From Ideonella sp. WA131b (GTDB taxonomy: Bacteria; Pseudomonadota; Gammaproteobacteria; Burkholderiales; Burkholderiaceae_C): 64,000 nt of DNA. The translations under genes and the position numbers were made by a program. This document shows, in pieces, positions 1 to 9,751 of the stretch; within the stretch, counting starts at the first letter, position 1, and each line of letters starts with the position of its first letter. The notes beneath the pieces were generated by a model. That model was not told the origin of the DNA and did no database searches. It worked only from the letters and a program-made list of their open reading frames with translations. The DNA lies in contig JAGTJW010000001.1 of NCBI GenBank assembly GCA_023657425.1, positions 1,116,001-1,180,000 on the forward strand. The letters run 5' to 3'.

Positions 1-160
1 CGGCCCCCCGCAGGCCGACCAGCATGGCGCTCTTCGCGTGCCGGCCGGTGCGGGCGCGCTGGAGCGCGACATGCATCTCCCTCAGAAGCACATCGCGGCC
101 GGCAAGCTCGACCGGCGGCGAGCCTGCGCCTGGCACAAACGGGTTTCGGATGGAGTCCAT
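1..160 (-). CDS. AAA-type ATP-binding protein, N-terminal part only
   Basis: Read on the minus strand from ATG at 160, this gives 53 codons running off the left edge: MDSIRNPFVPGAGSPP, then VELAGRD, a helical stretch, and LVGLRGA. This resembles the start of AAA ATPases of the ORC/Cdc6-like AAA_16 kind, in which LVGLRG leads into the Walker A GxGKT that would lie just outside the window. A stop (TAA) sits in frame shortly upstream, so the ATG is the likely start. A good sigma70 promoter lies only 11 bases upstream. Function is unknown; the gene belongs to an accessory region rich in defence genes. The family assignment rests on 53 residues only. Confidence 0.6.
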   Translation of the reverse strand, partial: MDSIRNPFVPGAGSPPVELAGRDVLLREMHVALQRARTGRHAKSAMLVGLRGA

Positions 161-171
161 GGAGCCCGCAC

Positions 172-200
172 TTTATAGTGATCTTTGGAAGTTTATGCAA
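172..200 (-). promoter_or_regulatory. sigma70-type promoter of the AAA ATPase gene
   Basis: On the minus strand TTGCAT (195-200) and TATAAA (172-177) are separated by exactly 17 bases. The ATG at 160 follows the -10 box by 11 bases, so the transcript would have almost no leader. An imperfect inverted repeat overlaps the -35 box. Confidence 0.6.
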
Positions 201-231
201 GACCGATAAGAAGCAAAAGTCATGCATAAAC
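191..231. promoter_or_regulatory. imperfect inverted repeat over a -35 box (possible operator)
   Basis: GTTTATGCAAGAC at 191-203 faces GTCATGCATAAAC at 219-231, with one mismatch in 13 bases and a 15-base spacer. It covers the -35 box of the AAA ATPase promoter, as expected of a repressor site. The protein that would bind is not known. Confidence 0.35.
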
Positions 232-280
232 GCTCCCGGGATCCCGTCTTTCGCGCGGGCAGGCAGCGCGCTCAGGGGGG

Positions 281-420
281 GGCCACAGTCCGGCCAGGGC
301 ATCGCGGCCGAAGCCCGTGTCGGCCAGGCCGGCCAGCAACTGGCGGCGGGCGTCTGAGTTGCTCCACGGGCGGCGCAGCTCGTCCTTGTGCTTGAAGAAC
401 TCGGGCAGCGCACTGCAGAC
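281..420 (-). pseudogene. remnant of a type I restriction hsdR 3' region
   Basis: The minus strand encodes ALPEFFKHKDELRRPW, then RRQLLAGLAD and GFGRDALAGL. This closely matches ALPEFFKDEDELRRLW, RRQLLAGLADKGFGRDALAEM in the C-terminal part of the HsdR encoded at 9929-12295. Only about 120 bp are recognisable and both flanks are unrelated, so it cannot be a functional gene. The DNA is clearly similar to the intact copy but differs at scattered positions, so it derives from a relative of that hsdR and not from a recent copy. It suggests a second, related R-M system once stood here. Confidence 0.75.
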
Positions 421-528
421 CTCCTTGATGCAGAACGTAGCGAATCGCCGCCAACCCGCATGAAGCCTTCGTGTCACTCCGCCGAGTTCCGAACTTGGAC
501 ATGAACTTGGACTCGCCAACCCGGCCCG

Positions 529-918
529 TCACTCGTCTTCGTAGACAACCAAGATCGCCTTGTCGGCCAGCTTTTTGGCAATGATCCGGTTCTTGGGATC
601 AGCGGTCCAACCGCGCACGTTTGCATGACGCTCATGTGGATCGGGCGCCGGCACCACGTCCAAGCCCTCTACGAATAGGTCCTGCGCAGTCAAGGTGCAG
701 TGGCCCTTCAGTGGCAGCTCTGGCCGGGCCACGAAGCGGGCGCCCAGGTCGACGGTGTCCGCCCTCTCCATTCCCAGCGTGCGGTAGACACTAATGTCTC
801 CGTCCTGAAGCCTTGGCAAGAAGGCCGCAAAGTGTGGCCGGCCCATCCCGCGCCGCAGGTGAGACGAACTGCGGAGGAATCGAGCGATCTCCTCCCCGGG
901 ATCGACCACCTCGTCCAA
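529..918 (-). CDS. hypothetical protein, third gene of the TIGR04255 operon
   Basis: 129 residues, no recognised domain. The start is a TTG four bases after the stop of the preceding gene; a GTG three codons further in is an alternative. The sequence is soluble-looking, without signal peptide or membrane segment, and ends in a basic then acidic tail (NRIIAKKLADKAILVVYEDE). Its position as last gene of a tightly packed three-gene unit suggests it acts with the two upstream products. Codon use is less extreme in GC than that of the core genes of this window, consistent with transfer. Function unknown. Confidence 0.6.
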   Translation of the reverse strand: MDEVVDPGEEIARFLRSSSHLRRGMGRPHFAAFLPRLQDGDISVYRTLGMERADTVDLGARFVARPELPLKGHCTLTAQDLFVEGLDVVPAPDPHERHANVRGWTADPKNRIIAKKLADKAILVVYEDE

Positions 919-922
919 CGGC

Positions 923-1438
923 TCAGTTCTCCGGTTGCATCAGCTCCGAGAGCAGGGCGATCTCGTGCCGGCCCAGCGTTCCCGCGAAGTTTCGGGTTCC
1001 GTGCATCTCGTTGCCCATACCCAGGATCGCCGAGTGCTCAATGGTGCCTGTGCCCTTGAGTGCCAGAACCAGCCATCGACTCGGTCCCAGATCCCACTCA
1101 AAGGCAATCGCCCCTGAAGGCTCGACGGTCGGGACGGGGGCAACGCACCACGGCGGCAGCGCAGTCAGGAGCTCATCCGCCTCACGCATTGCTGCAGAAG
1201 TTGGCACCACCTGCTCGTCTCCGGCCGCAGCCAGCCGACTTGCCTCTTGGTAGCCGGTGCTCAGGGCAACTTGCACCGGCAAGATGACCGCTTGTCCGCT
1301 TGCAGTGCGCACGGCATCCAGAAAAACTCGCTTGAGCTGCGAGGCCAAGTGCTCGGCCGCGTCACTCACTCCAGCCGATACGCTGGATGTACCAAAACCG
1401 AAGTGGCGGCCCGGCGAAGCAAGTGTTGCACTGGTCAC
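923..1438 (-). CDS. hypothetical protein, second gene of the TIGR04255 operon
   Basis: About 171 residues when started at the GTG at 1438, whose GTGA overlaps the TGA of the upstream TIGR04255-type gene, a usual sign of translational coupling. A TTG five codons upstream is the alternative. No domain recognised. The second half contains a W-rich segment (LPPWCVAP, FEWDLGPSRWLVLALKG) that could be a small beta-rich domain. No signal peptide or membrane helix. It probably works with the two neighbouring gene products; the nature of that work is not visible from the sequence. Confidence 0.6.
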   Translation of the reverse strand: MTSATLASPGRHFGFGTSSVSAGVSDAAEHLASQLKRVFLDAVRTASGQAVILPVQVALSTGYQEASRLAAAGDEQVVPTSAAMREADELLTALPPWCVAPVPTVEPSGAIAFEWDLGPSRWLVLALKGTGTIEHSAILGMGNEMHGTRNFAGTLGRHEIALLSELMQPEN

Positions 1439-2199
1439 AAGAAAGCCTTCCAAGTCGGCTCGGTGAGCGAACCGAAGAATGCCATGTTCTTCGCGTCACG
1501 CAAAGAATCGAGACGACCCCACATTTCGATGGCATTCGGACTCATCGTTTGCTCACAAGCCGCATCGATGTCGAGCACAACGTGTGCCCGTCGCCCGACA
1601 ACATCCCCAGGCGCAGGCTCAAGGGATTGCAGCACAGTCAAGACGATGCCTTCATCCGGCAAGGGAAAGATGACGCGCGTGACGAACTGGGTCAGGGTCT
1701 GTGGCAGCAACGGCGGGATCTTCGGCCCGGCGGTAAGCAGTGCGTCCAGATCGACGTTCTCAGCGTCAGGAAGCGGCACGCGGTTGATGTACCGCACGCC
1801 CAGCCGCAAGATGGCCGATGGCTCGAAAACTTCAACGTAGACCGGCCACAGCTCTCGCAGTGTTGCGACGAGACCATCCCAAGACTCGTAAGGCGGCAAC
1901 CGGCTGACAGCCAGGCCGTCGCTTTTCGCTTGAACCACCCAGCGACCTTCCTGATCGTCCAGGCGCACGCCGATCAGGCCGGTGGAAACGTCGTTCTTGA
2001 GTTCCTCGTCGCTGCCGAACTGCATATGCGAGGCCACATAGCGAATGTTCTGGTCCTTGGGGAACTGGTCCTTCAGGCGATCACGGAAGGCATTGAAGTC
2101 CGCCTGAACAACAGGTCGCGAGAGCCGCACGCGGATCTCGATGACCGCCTCGGCGACGGGCGCCTTGGTCAAATGTGGGTACGACTGCATCGTTGACAT
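1435..2199 (-). CDS. TIGR04255 family protein
   Basis: 254 residues. It has the hallmarks of the sporadically distributed TIGR04255 family: an opening APVAEAVIEIRV near residue 13, a central beta-rich segment with ILRLGVRYINR and a later VVLDID motif. The biochemical role of the family is not established; it is often found in accessory DNA next to small unknown genes, as here. It is first in an operon whose next gene overlaps its stop codon and whose third gene follows by four bases. No membrane segment is seen. The family call is fairly sure; function is open. Confidence 0.8.
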   Translation of the reverse strand: MSTMQSYPHLTKAPVAEAVIEIRVRLSRPVVQADFNAFRDRLKDQFPKDQNIRYVASHMQFGSDEELKNDVSTGLIGVRLDDQEGRWVVQAKSDGLAVSRLPPYESWDGLVATLRELWPVYVEVFEPSAILRLGVRYINRVPLPDAENVDLDALLTAGPKIPPLLPQTLTQFVTRVIFPLPDEGIVLTVLQSLEPAPGDVVGRRAHVVLDIDAACEQTMSPNAIEMWGRLDSLRDAKNMAFFGSLTEPTWKAFL

Positions 2200-2286
2200 C
2201 GCCCTATTCCATTTGGGGTAACGTACCGAAGGTCGCCATGCAGTCGAGGGCGCGATCGCGCCTTCCGGGGCGCCCCAGCGACGCGG

Positions 2287-5200
2287 CTATTGCGGAGACT
2301 CACTTCGGCCCGATCCGTTGTAGTGGTCGTACACATGCGCATACGCCCGTGCCATCTTCTCGGCTCGGATGTCCCGTGTGTACGCCGGCGGCAACCGCCG
2401 CATCTCCACTTTCAGCGCCTGCATCACCCCCGCCTTCGCCTGCTGCTTCTCCCGCCAGTCCAGCACCAGCTTCTCCCGCTTCAGCGTCGACAGCAGCTCA
2501 CGGCACACCTTCTTGACCTCAGCCTCCTCGGCCTTGGTCAACACCGGCTCGGGCTTGGTCAGGATGTCGAACAGCGCCAGCTCCTCCTCGGTCAGCCCCT
2601 CGGCGATGCCGCGCTGATCCTCCTCGCTCAGCGCCTGGGCGAAGGTTTTCAGCTCCTCGAAGAACGCCTCGATGTTCTGGCTGCCGGCGTTGTACTCGTC
2701 GATCAGCGCCTGGAACTTCTCGGCCAGGTCCATGCGGGACGCATTCACCGCCACCATCGCGGCCAGCTTGCCCGCGATCAGACGCTTCAGCTTCTCGGCC
2801 TCGGTGCGCTTGTGCCCCTGGGCGAACTTGGCCTGCAGCGCGGTGAAGTCGATCTCAGACAGGTTCACCAGCGCCTCGGGGTTGCTGGCCGGGCCGATGT
2901 GATAGCCCTCGGTGGCGATCGAGTCGTTGAGCAGTGCCTCCACGTCGCTCATCACCGCGCTGATGTCGGGCGGGTCGGTCTCGGCGTGGATCTTGGCTGC
3001 CAGGTACGACACCAACACCGACAGCGGCGCCAATTCGTTGGCGGCCGCGTCGGGCAGGATGGCCTTAAACAGACGCGATACCCGGCTGGCGAGCTGCAGG
3101 AAGTGCTTCTTGTCCGCCTCGCTGCCCAAGAACGCTTCGACGGCGTCGTCGATCAGGCCGATGCGCACAAAGCCCTGCGCCCGGGCGATGGCCTCCAAGG
3201 CAACACCGCGAACCTGGGCGAAGCCCGCCACCTCGTTCAGCGCGGTATTCAGCGCCGCCACCAGCTCGGCCTTGTCGAGGATCGGCCCGCCAGCCTCGCC
3301 CTCAGGCCCACCCGGCCCGCCAGCGGCCGGCCGCGCATACGTGGCCAGCGCGCTCTGCAGCGCCCGGAAGATGCCGACGTAGTCCACGATCAGCCCGCTC
3401 TCCTTGCCGGGCGCCACGCGGTTGGCCCGCGCGATGGTCTGCATCAGCGTGTGCGCCCGCATGGGCTTGTCCAGGTAGATCGTCGAGCAGGTTGGCACGT
3501 CGAAGCCGGTGATCCACATTGCGCACACAAAAACCAGCCGCAAGTCGTCTTTCTCCTCCTTGAACTTCTCGTCCAGGCTCTCCTTCAGCATGCGCTGCCG
3601 GTGCGGCACGATGTCCAGGCCCTTGGCTTTGAGGTCTTCCACCTCGTTCTGGCCCTGGCTCACCACCACGGCCATGTCGGTGGTCTGCATCAGGTGGATG
3701 CGCGCGATCAGCGCCTCGCGCGCATCGCCTTGGGCCTGCTCCAGCGCCGCCTTCAGCCGCGCAATCTCGGCCTTCCAATGCGCCTGCACCTTGTCGAACA
3801 TGCGCACCGCGGTGGCCTTGTCGATGCACACCATCATGGCCTTGCCGCGGTAGCCGCGGCCGGTGAAGTGCGCCACCAGGTCCTTGGCGATGGCCTCCAG
3901 CCGGTCTTCGCGGGTGATGATGTGGTACTCGCGGCCGAACTCGCGCTCGAGCTTCTTCTCCTGCGCTTCATCCAACTCGGCCGCTTCGAGCAGCGCCTCC
4001 AGGTCGCGATTCAGTTCCTGGTTGGTGAGCTGCACCTCGGGGATGCGGTTCTCGTAGTACAGCGGCACCGTGGCGCCGTCTTCGATAGAGCGCGCGAAGT
4101 CGTAGACGCTGACGTAGTCGCCGAAGACCTCGCGCGTGCGCTCCTCCTCGCCCTTGATCAGCGGCGTGCCGGTGAAGCCGATGAAGCCGGCGTTGGGCAG
4201 CGCGTTGCGCATGTTCAGCGCAAAGATGTCGTACTGGCTGCGGTGCGCCTCGTCGGTGATGACGATCACGTCCGATCGGCTCGACAGCTCCGGGTAGGGC
4301 TGCCCCGGCTCGTTCCTGAACTTCTGTATCAGCGTAAAGATGTAGCGCTCGTTGCCGCGCAGCAGCTCCTTCAGGTGCTCGCCGCTGGTGGCGCGCACGT
4401 CCTCGCGTGCGGTGGCACCGGTGGCCTTGAAGGTCTTGCTGATCTGGTCGTCCAGCTCCTCGCGGTCGGTCACGATCACGAAGGTGCAGCTGCCCAGCAC
4501 CTTGCGCAGCACCTTCTGCGTGAAGAACACCATCGACAAACTCTTGCCCGAGCCTTGCGTGTGCCAGAACACGCCCAGGCGCTTGCGTTCCAACTTCTCC
4601 GTCTCGCGCAGCTCCACCAGCCGCGCGATGGACTTGTTGACGCCCAGCACCTGGTGGTTCTTGGCCGTCTTCTTGACGAGACCGCCCTTGCCCTCCTCGA
4701 AGACAGTGAAGTTCTCGATGTAGTCGAGCAGCCGCGCCGGCTCCAGCAGGCCGCGCAGCGCGCGCTCCAGGCTCACCTTGCCGGCCTCGTCTTCGTCGGC
4801 CACGCGCTTCCAGTCGAAGAAATGCTCCCAGGCGCTGGTGAGCGTGCCGACCTTGGTGTCGGAGCCGTTGCTCAGCAAGATGAAGGCGTTGGGGTGGAAG
4901 AGCTGCGGCACGCTCTGGCCGCGGTAGTCGCGCAGGTTGTCGTCGAAGGCGCTTCTCAAAGGCACCGCCGGCTTCTTCAGCTCGATGAACACCAGCGGCA
5001 GGCCGTTGACGAAGGCCAGCAGGTCGCAGCGGCGGCGGTACATGTCGCCGGCCACCCACATCTGCGAGGCCAGGAAGAACTCGTTGTGGGCCGGCGTGGC
5101 CCAGTCGATCACGCGCAGGGTCTCGGTGCTGTGCCCACCGCGCTCGTCGGGCACCTTCACCTTCACGCCGTCTTTCAGCATCCGGTAGAAGTCGCGGTTG

Positions 5201-5511
5201 GCGTTGACGGCGATCTGCTTGGAGCGGTCCTGCGCAAGCTGCTCGACGGCCTGCGCGTAGGCGTCGGCCGGCAAGCCGGGGTTCAGCGCCACCAGCGCCG
5301 CGCGCAGGCGGCGGGTGAGGATGACCTGGGTTTCGCTTTCGCGGCCCTCGCTGCCCAGTTCACCGAAGGTCTCTGCGTACAGGTTCTTGAAGCTCCAGCC
5401 CAGCGATGCCAGCAGGTCGATCGCCGGCATCTCGACGAGCGCCAGCTCGCCATAGCCTGCAGACGCCTCGCGGGCAACGAGTACCGCGCTCTTGCCCGAA
5501 CCGTCGCTCAC
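2287..5511 (-). CDS. hsdR: type I restriction enzyme, R (motor/nuclease) subunit
   Basis: 1074 residues, usual length for HsdR. The N-terminal nuclease domain has Asp163 and IELKK (Glu177, Lys179) of the PD-(D/E)xK fold. The DNA translocase has Walker A TQGSGKS near 318-324, DEAH at 420-423 and FTGTP at 446-450. A helical C-terminal domain follows. It would cut DNA after translocation, in complex with HsdM and HsdS from 6516-9274. The start is a GTG at 5511, 27 bases after higA. Residues from about 15 onward match a truncated copy at 6295-6495 that still sits at the original hsdS-hsdR junction. The gene is therefore separated from hsdS by a toxin-antitoxin insertion and may be read from the higBA promoter. 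Confidence 0.93.
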   Translation of the reverse strand: MSDGSGKSAVLVAREASAGYGELALVEMPAIDLLASLGWSFKNLYAETFGELGSEGRESETQVILTRRLRAALVALNPGLPADAYAQAVEQLAQDRSKQIAVNANRDFYRMLKDGVKVKVPDERGGHSTETLRVIDWATPAHNEFFLASQMWVAGDMYRRRCDLLAFVNGLPLVFIELKKPAVPLRSAFDDNLRDYRGQSVPQLFHPNAFILLSNGSDTKVGTLTSAWEHFFDWKRVADEDEAGKVSLERALRGLLEPARLLDYIENFTVFEEGKGGLVKKTAKNHQVLGVNKSIARLVELRETEKLERKRLGVFWHTQGSGKSLSMVFFTQKVLRKVLGSCTFVIVTDREELDDQISKTFKATGATAREDVRATSGEHLKELLRGNERYIFTLIQKFRNEPGQPYPELSSRSDVIVITDEAHRSQYDIFALNMRNALPNAGFIGFTGTPLIKGEEERTREVFGDYVSVYDFARSIEDGATVPLYYENRIPEVQLTNQELNRDLEALLEAAELDEAQEKKLEREFGREYHIITREDRLEAIAKDLVAHFTGRGYRGKAMMVCIDKATAVRMFDKVQAHWKAEIARLKAALEQAQGDAREALIARIHLMQTTDMAVVVSQGQNEVEDLKAKGLDIVPHRQRMLKESLDEKFKEEKDDLRLVFVCAMWITGFDVPTCSTIYLDKPMRAHTLMQTIARANRVAPGKESGLIVDYVGIFRALQSALATYARPAAGGPGGPEGEAGGPILDKAELVAALNTALNEVAGFAQVRGVALEAIARAQGFVRIGLIDDAVEAFLGSEADKKHFLQLASRVSRLFKAILPDAAANELAPLSVLVSYLAAKIHAETDPPDISAVMSDVEALLNDSIATEGYHIGPASNPEALVNLSEIDFTALQAKFAQGHKRTEAEKLKRLIAGKLAAMVAVNASRMDLAEKFQALIDEYNAGSQNIEAFFEELKTFAQALSEEDQRGIAEGLTEEELALFDILTKPEPVLTKAEEAEVKKVCRELLSTLKREKLVLDWREKQQAKAGVMQALKVEMRRLPPAYTRDIRAEKMARAYAHVYDHYNGSGRSESPQ

Positions 5512-5538
5512 TGGGTGTTGCCCGTCACGAAGGGCGCG

Positions 5539-5916
5539 TCAACGCGCCGCGGGTACCAACACGGTTTGCCGGAGCAAGCTCTCCGCAGGAATGCCAAGCC
5601 CTGCATGCAGCTTCTGGATCATCGGCAGCGTCAGGCCGCGCCTGCGGTTCAGCACCTCGTACACACGATTGCTGCGCCCGATGAGGGGTTCGAGGTCCTT
5701 GGGAGTCAGTCCCTGCTGCTCCATACGGAACTTGATGGCTTCCACGGCGTCGGGCAGATCCATCGGGAAGTGCTGGCGCTCATAGCCCTCGATCAGCGTC
5801 ACCAGCACATCCAGCCGGTCGCCTTCGAGCGAACGCGCTTTGGCCCCCATCAGCGAATCGACGGCCTTCAAGGCGGCCCGGTAATCGGCCTTGGTGCGGA
5901 TCGGTTTGATGTCCAT
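5539..5916 (-). CDS. higA: HigA-type antitoxin, XRE-family regulator
   Basis: 125 residues from ATG at 5916, preceded at 8 bases by AAGGAG; the longer open frame upstream overlaps higB and is not used. The C-terminal half is a helix-turn-helix (RMEQQGLTPKDLEPLIGRSN, then RRGLTLPMIQKLHAGLGIP) typical of HigA. It should neutralise the HigB toxin and repress its own promoter. It lies 22 bases after higB, in the toxin-first order of this family. The pair is embedded in a type I R-M operon, between two copies of the hsdR 5' end. Confidence 0.88.
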   Translation of the reverse strand: MDIKPIRTKADYRAALKAVDSLMGAKARSLEGDRLDVLVTLIEGYERQHFPMDLPDAVEAIKFRMEQQGLTPKDLEPLIGRSNRVYEVLNRRRGLTLPMIQKLHAGLGIPAESLLRQTVLVPAAR

Positions 5917-5938
5917 CTTTGCCACTCCTTCGCGGGGG

Positions 5939-6241
5939 TCAGATCGTCTGCGCGTCGATCGCGTCGTATTGCCGGTGCGTGCCAATGAAGCGGATGTACA
6001 CCACCCGGTACGGGTAGTTGACCCACACGACCAGCCGGTACTTGTTGCCAGCCAGGTTGAACACCACCCGCCCGTCCTTCAGGATGCTGGCCGTGCGGAA
6101 CTGGGTCTTCACTGCAGCCGGCGTGGCCCAGTCGGCCTTCAGCACGTCGCGATACCAGGCCAACGCCGGCTGTTGCGCGTCCTGGTACAGCGCCCCATCG
6201 GCCCAGAACGCCTTCAGGGTGGACAGGGCAATGACGCGCAT
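5939..6241 (-). CDS. higB: HigB-type toxin (RelE-superfamily mRNA interferase)
   Basis: 100 residues, matching the HigB_toxin family in length and pattern: an N-terminal helix region with AWYRDVLKADW, then TASILKDGRVVFNLAGNKYR and LVVWVNYPYRVVYIRFIGTH, where the basic and aromatic residues form the usual RelE-like sheet. Such toxins cleave mRNA on the ribosome when HigA is lost. It precedes higA by 22 bases. A perfect palindrome at 6253-6269 sits just upstream of the start and is a good candidate operator. The module separates hsdS from an intact hsdR. Confidence 0.87.
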   Translation of the reverse strand: MRVIALSTLKAFWADGALYQDAQQPALAWYRDVLKADWATPAAVKTQFRTASILKDGRVVFNLAGNKYRLVVWVNYPYRVVYIRFIGTHRQYDAIDAQTI

Positions 6242-6252
6242 GGCGCCAGTTT

Positions 6253-6269
6253 AGTCCCATTTTGGGACT
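6253..6269. promoter_or_regulatory. palindromic operator upstream of higBA
   Basis: AGTCCCATTTTGGGACT is a 17-bp palindrome with 7-base arms, 12 bases upstream of the higB ATG. Position and symmetry fit binding of the HigA dimer for autoregulation. Assignment by position only. Confidence 0.55.
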
Positions 6270-6294
6270 CTGGCGCGCCGCGTCGAAAGTTGAC

Positions 6295-6519
6295 AGGCAG
6301 GCCGGGGTTCAGCGCCACCAGTGCCGCGCTCTGGCGGCGGGTCAGGATGACCTGGGACTCGCTCTCGCGCCCCTCGCTGCCCAGTTCGCCGAAGGTCTCG
6401 GCGTACAGATTCTTGAAGCCCCAGCCCAGCGAGGTCAGCAGGTCGATCGCCGGCATCTCGACGAGCGCCAGCTCGTCGTAGCCGGCGGAGACCTCCTTGA
6501 CGCCGGGCGGTGGGGTCAT
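6295..6519 (-). pseudogene. truncated 5' end of hsdR left at the hsdS junction
   Basis: ATG at 6519 overlaps the hsdS stop (ATGA), as in an intact hsdM-hsdS-hsdR operon. Residues 10-75 (VSAGYDELALVEMPAIDLL through ALVALNPGLP) match residues 17-81 of the HsdR starting at 5511. Similarity stops abruptly at 6295, where higBA-linked sequence begins; the frame then runs into unrelated codons. The two copies differ by scattered synonymous and a few coding changes, so this is not a fresh duplication. It is best read as the original hsdR start cut off by insertion or allele exchange. Confidence 0.85.
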
Positions 6520-7726
6520 GCGGCGACGGCCTCCGGCTCGGGCATCGCCGAGACGTCTAGTTCGCCGGAAATCAGCTTGGGGAGCAAGAGGTCGCGTGTC
6601 GCCGCGAGGTTCGCGTTCTTCCGTTCAAGCGTGTCACACAGCGAGAGCATCGGCGTGAGGAGATCAGCAAATTGGGCCGCGAGCTCGGGCGTGGGGCGCG
6701 CGAACGCGAACTCTTCAATCCGCGCGGGCAGAAGGTGCAGCACGTTCGCGCCGTTCGCGTGTTGCTTCACTTCGTCGGCAAAGCTAGACCACCGGAACAT
6801 CGCATAGAGGTACGGTTCTCCATACACGCCACGGCTGGCGAGCCGCACAAGGTCCATCGAGAACACGCCGAAGTCTGCGTCAAGACCCGAAACCCGGCCC
6901 ACCCGCGCAACGATGCGCCGCTCCTGCGTCATGTCTGTGATGCCCATGACCATGTCGCCTGGGCGGACCGTGTGCGACTCCTTGAACTGTCCTGTGTACC
7001 GCTTCAGCCCAGAGGCTCGAAAGCCACCGTCGCGCTCCATGCACTTCAGGTTCACGAACGGGCGCCCGCCTGAGTCGGCCAGCTCAGAGCCCTTGTAGGA
7101 CCGACCGCGATAGACCACGGCGACGTCGGCGACAGTGCCGATCTGCCACCCCTTCGGCATTAGCCCCAACTCGGACTCAACCATCTGGATCCCCTCATGG
7201 CCGGGGAAGCGGAAGCGGACGAACCACTCCTCGTAGATGCGCCGGGCCATCTCCTCCAGGATCGCGATACGCCGCGTGTTGTTCTCGATCAGGTCGTCGT
7301 AGGCGGAGAGGATGGCTGCTATGCGACGTTGCACGTCAAGCGGCCAGACTCGCAGCCTTTCTTCCTTCAGGTACTTGAAGTGGCGCTCGTAGCCGTAGTT
7401 CTTAAGCGGCAGCGCTCGGATCGCATAGTGGAAGTACGAAATGTCGAATCGCTCATCGGGGTAGAGGAGCTGGGTCCCGTCTGCTCCCACCGCAAAGGGA
7501 CTCTTCACGAACTTGATGTGCCGGTTGTGGTCTCCAAAGATCACTACTGGTAGCGGGCCGGTGTAGAGCAACGACTCGTCATTGACATAGCCACCAACAA
7601 ACTTCGTACCTTGATCGATGACGGGGTATGCGCCCGACTCCAAGTAGTCCGTCGTCTTTACCTTCGGCTGCCGCGCGATCTTCGCAAGGCATTCACCGAC
7701 AGCGATTTCGCAACTACTTTGCCGGC

Positions 7727-7730
<4 letters not shown>
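6516..7730 (-). CDS. hsdS: type I restriction-modification specificity subunit
   Basis: 404 residues. Two target-recognition domains are visible. The first runs to about residue 150 and is followed by the helical spacer [20 protein letters not shown]; the second starts near [19 protein letters not shown] and ends in the helical [20 protein letters not shown] with LISGELDVS. It would set the bipartite DNA site methylated and restricted by the HsdM/HsdR partners. It overlaps hsdM upstream and the cut-off hsdR start downstream by four bases each (ATGA), which shows the ancestral operon order. Codon use is noticeably less GC-rich than in hsdM, as is common for recombining specificity genes. Confidence 0.93.
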
Positions 7731-9274
<1,544 letters not shown>

Positions 9275-9679
9275 GCAGGGTGGTGCTGGTGCAGATGAAC
9301 GGGCATCAAGTATTCCCGATGCATGCGGCCTGCGGCGCGATACTGGGTGCTGCGATCGCCGCTAGGCAGTAATCACCCGAGCAAGGAGCCTGCGCTTGGG
9401 CGGATTCACACAAGGCCTGATCATCGCGGCACAAGGGTCTGCCACGGTGCGGGATCGCATCCCCTTGGGGCAAGGCGCAGAGGGGCTTTCCCTGAGGCCT
9501 GGCTGCAGGGCGCCTCGTTCAGACCTTGGATCAACTTCTCCGACCTGAACGACCCAGGTCAGCGCCAGCGGGTGATCGCGGACCCGGCCGACCACACGAA
9601 ACGGCTGGTGAACGCTTTCAGGCACCGGCTCGAAGCCCTGGGCAACCAGGCGGGCTGCGGGGCCTCAACCCGACAGCCG
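9275..9679. other. non-coding stretch between hsdM and the att site
   Basis: No open frame here has convincing codon use or a recognisable product. It must hold the promoter of the hsdM operon on the minus strand, but no clear -35/-10 pair was found. The left att repeat of the mnmE element begins directly after it. Confidence 0.5.
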
Positions 9680-9697
9680 CTACTTGCCGATGCAAAA
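9680..9697 (-). repeat. left attachment site, copy of the mnmE 3' end
   Basis: Read on the minus strand these 18 bases are TTTTGCATCGGCAAGTAG, encoding FCIGK-stop. The true mnmE terminus at 25644-25661 is TTCTGCATCGGCAAGTAG: 17 of 18 bases match and the one change is synonymous. The last 18 bp of mnmE (trmE) are the known target of SGI1-type integrative elements. The repeats lie in the same orientation 15,964 bp apart, with an integrase gene next to the mnmE copy, so this is taken as the far att site. Confidence 0.85.
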
Positions 9698-9751
9698 CTT
9701 CAAGGTCGCCGGAAAGCCGCGTGGATGCGGGGGGTCTGGCGCTTAGAGGCT

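Noticed and set aside
2290..5988. 1232-codon open frame on the plus strand opposite hsdR
   Set aside because: It mirrors the minus-strand HsdR and higA genes; the composition is the Leu/Val/Arg/His-rich pattern of antisense frames in high-GC DNA and contains no domain.
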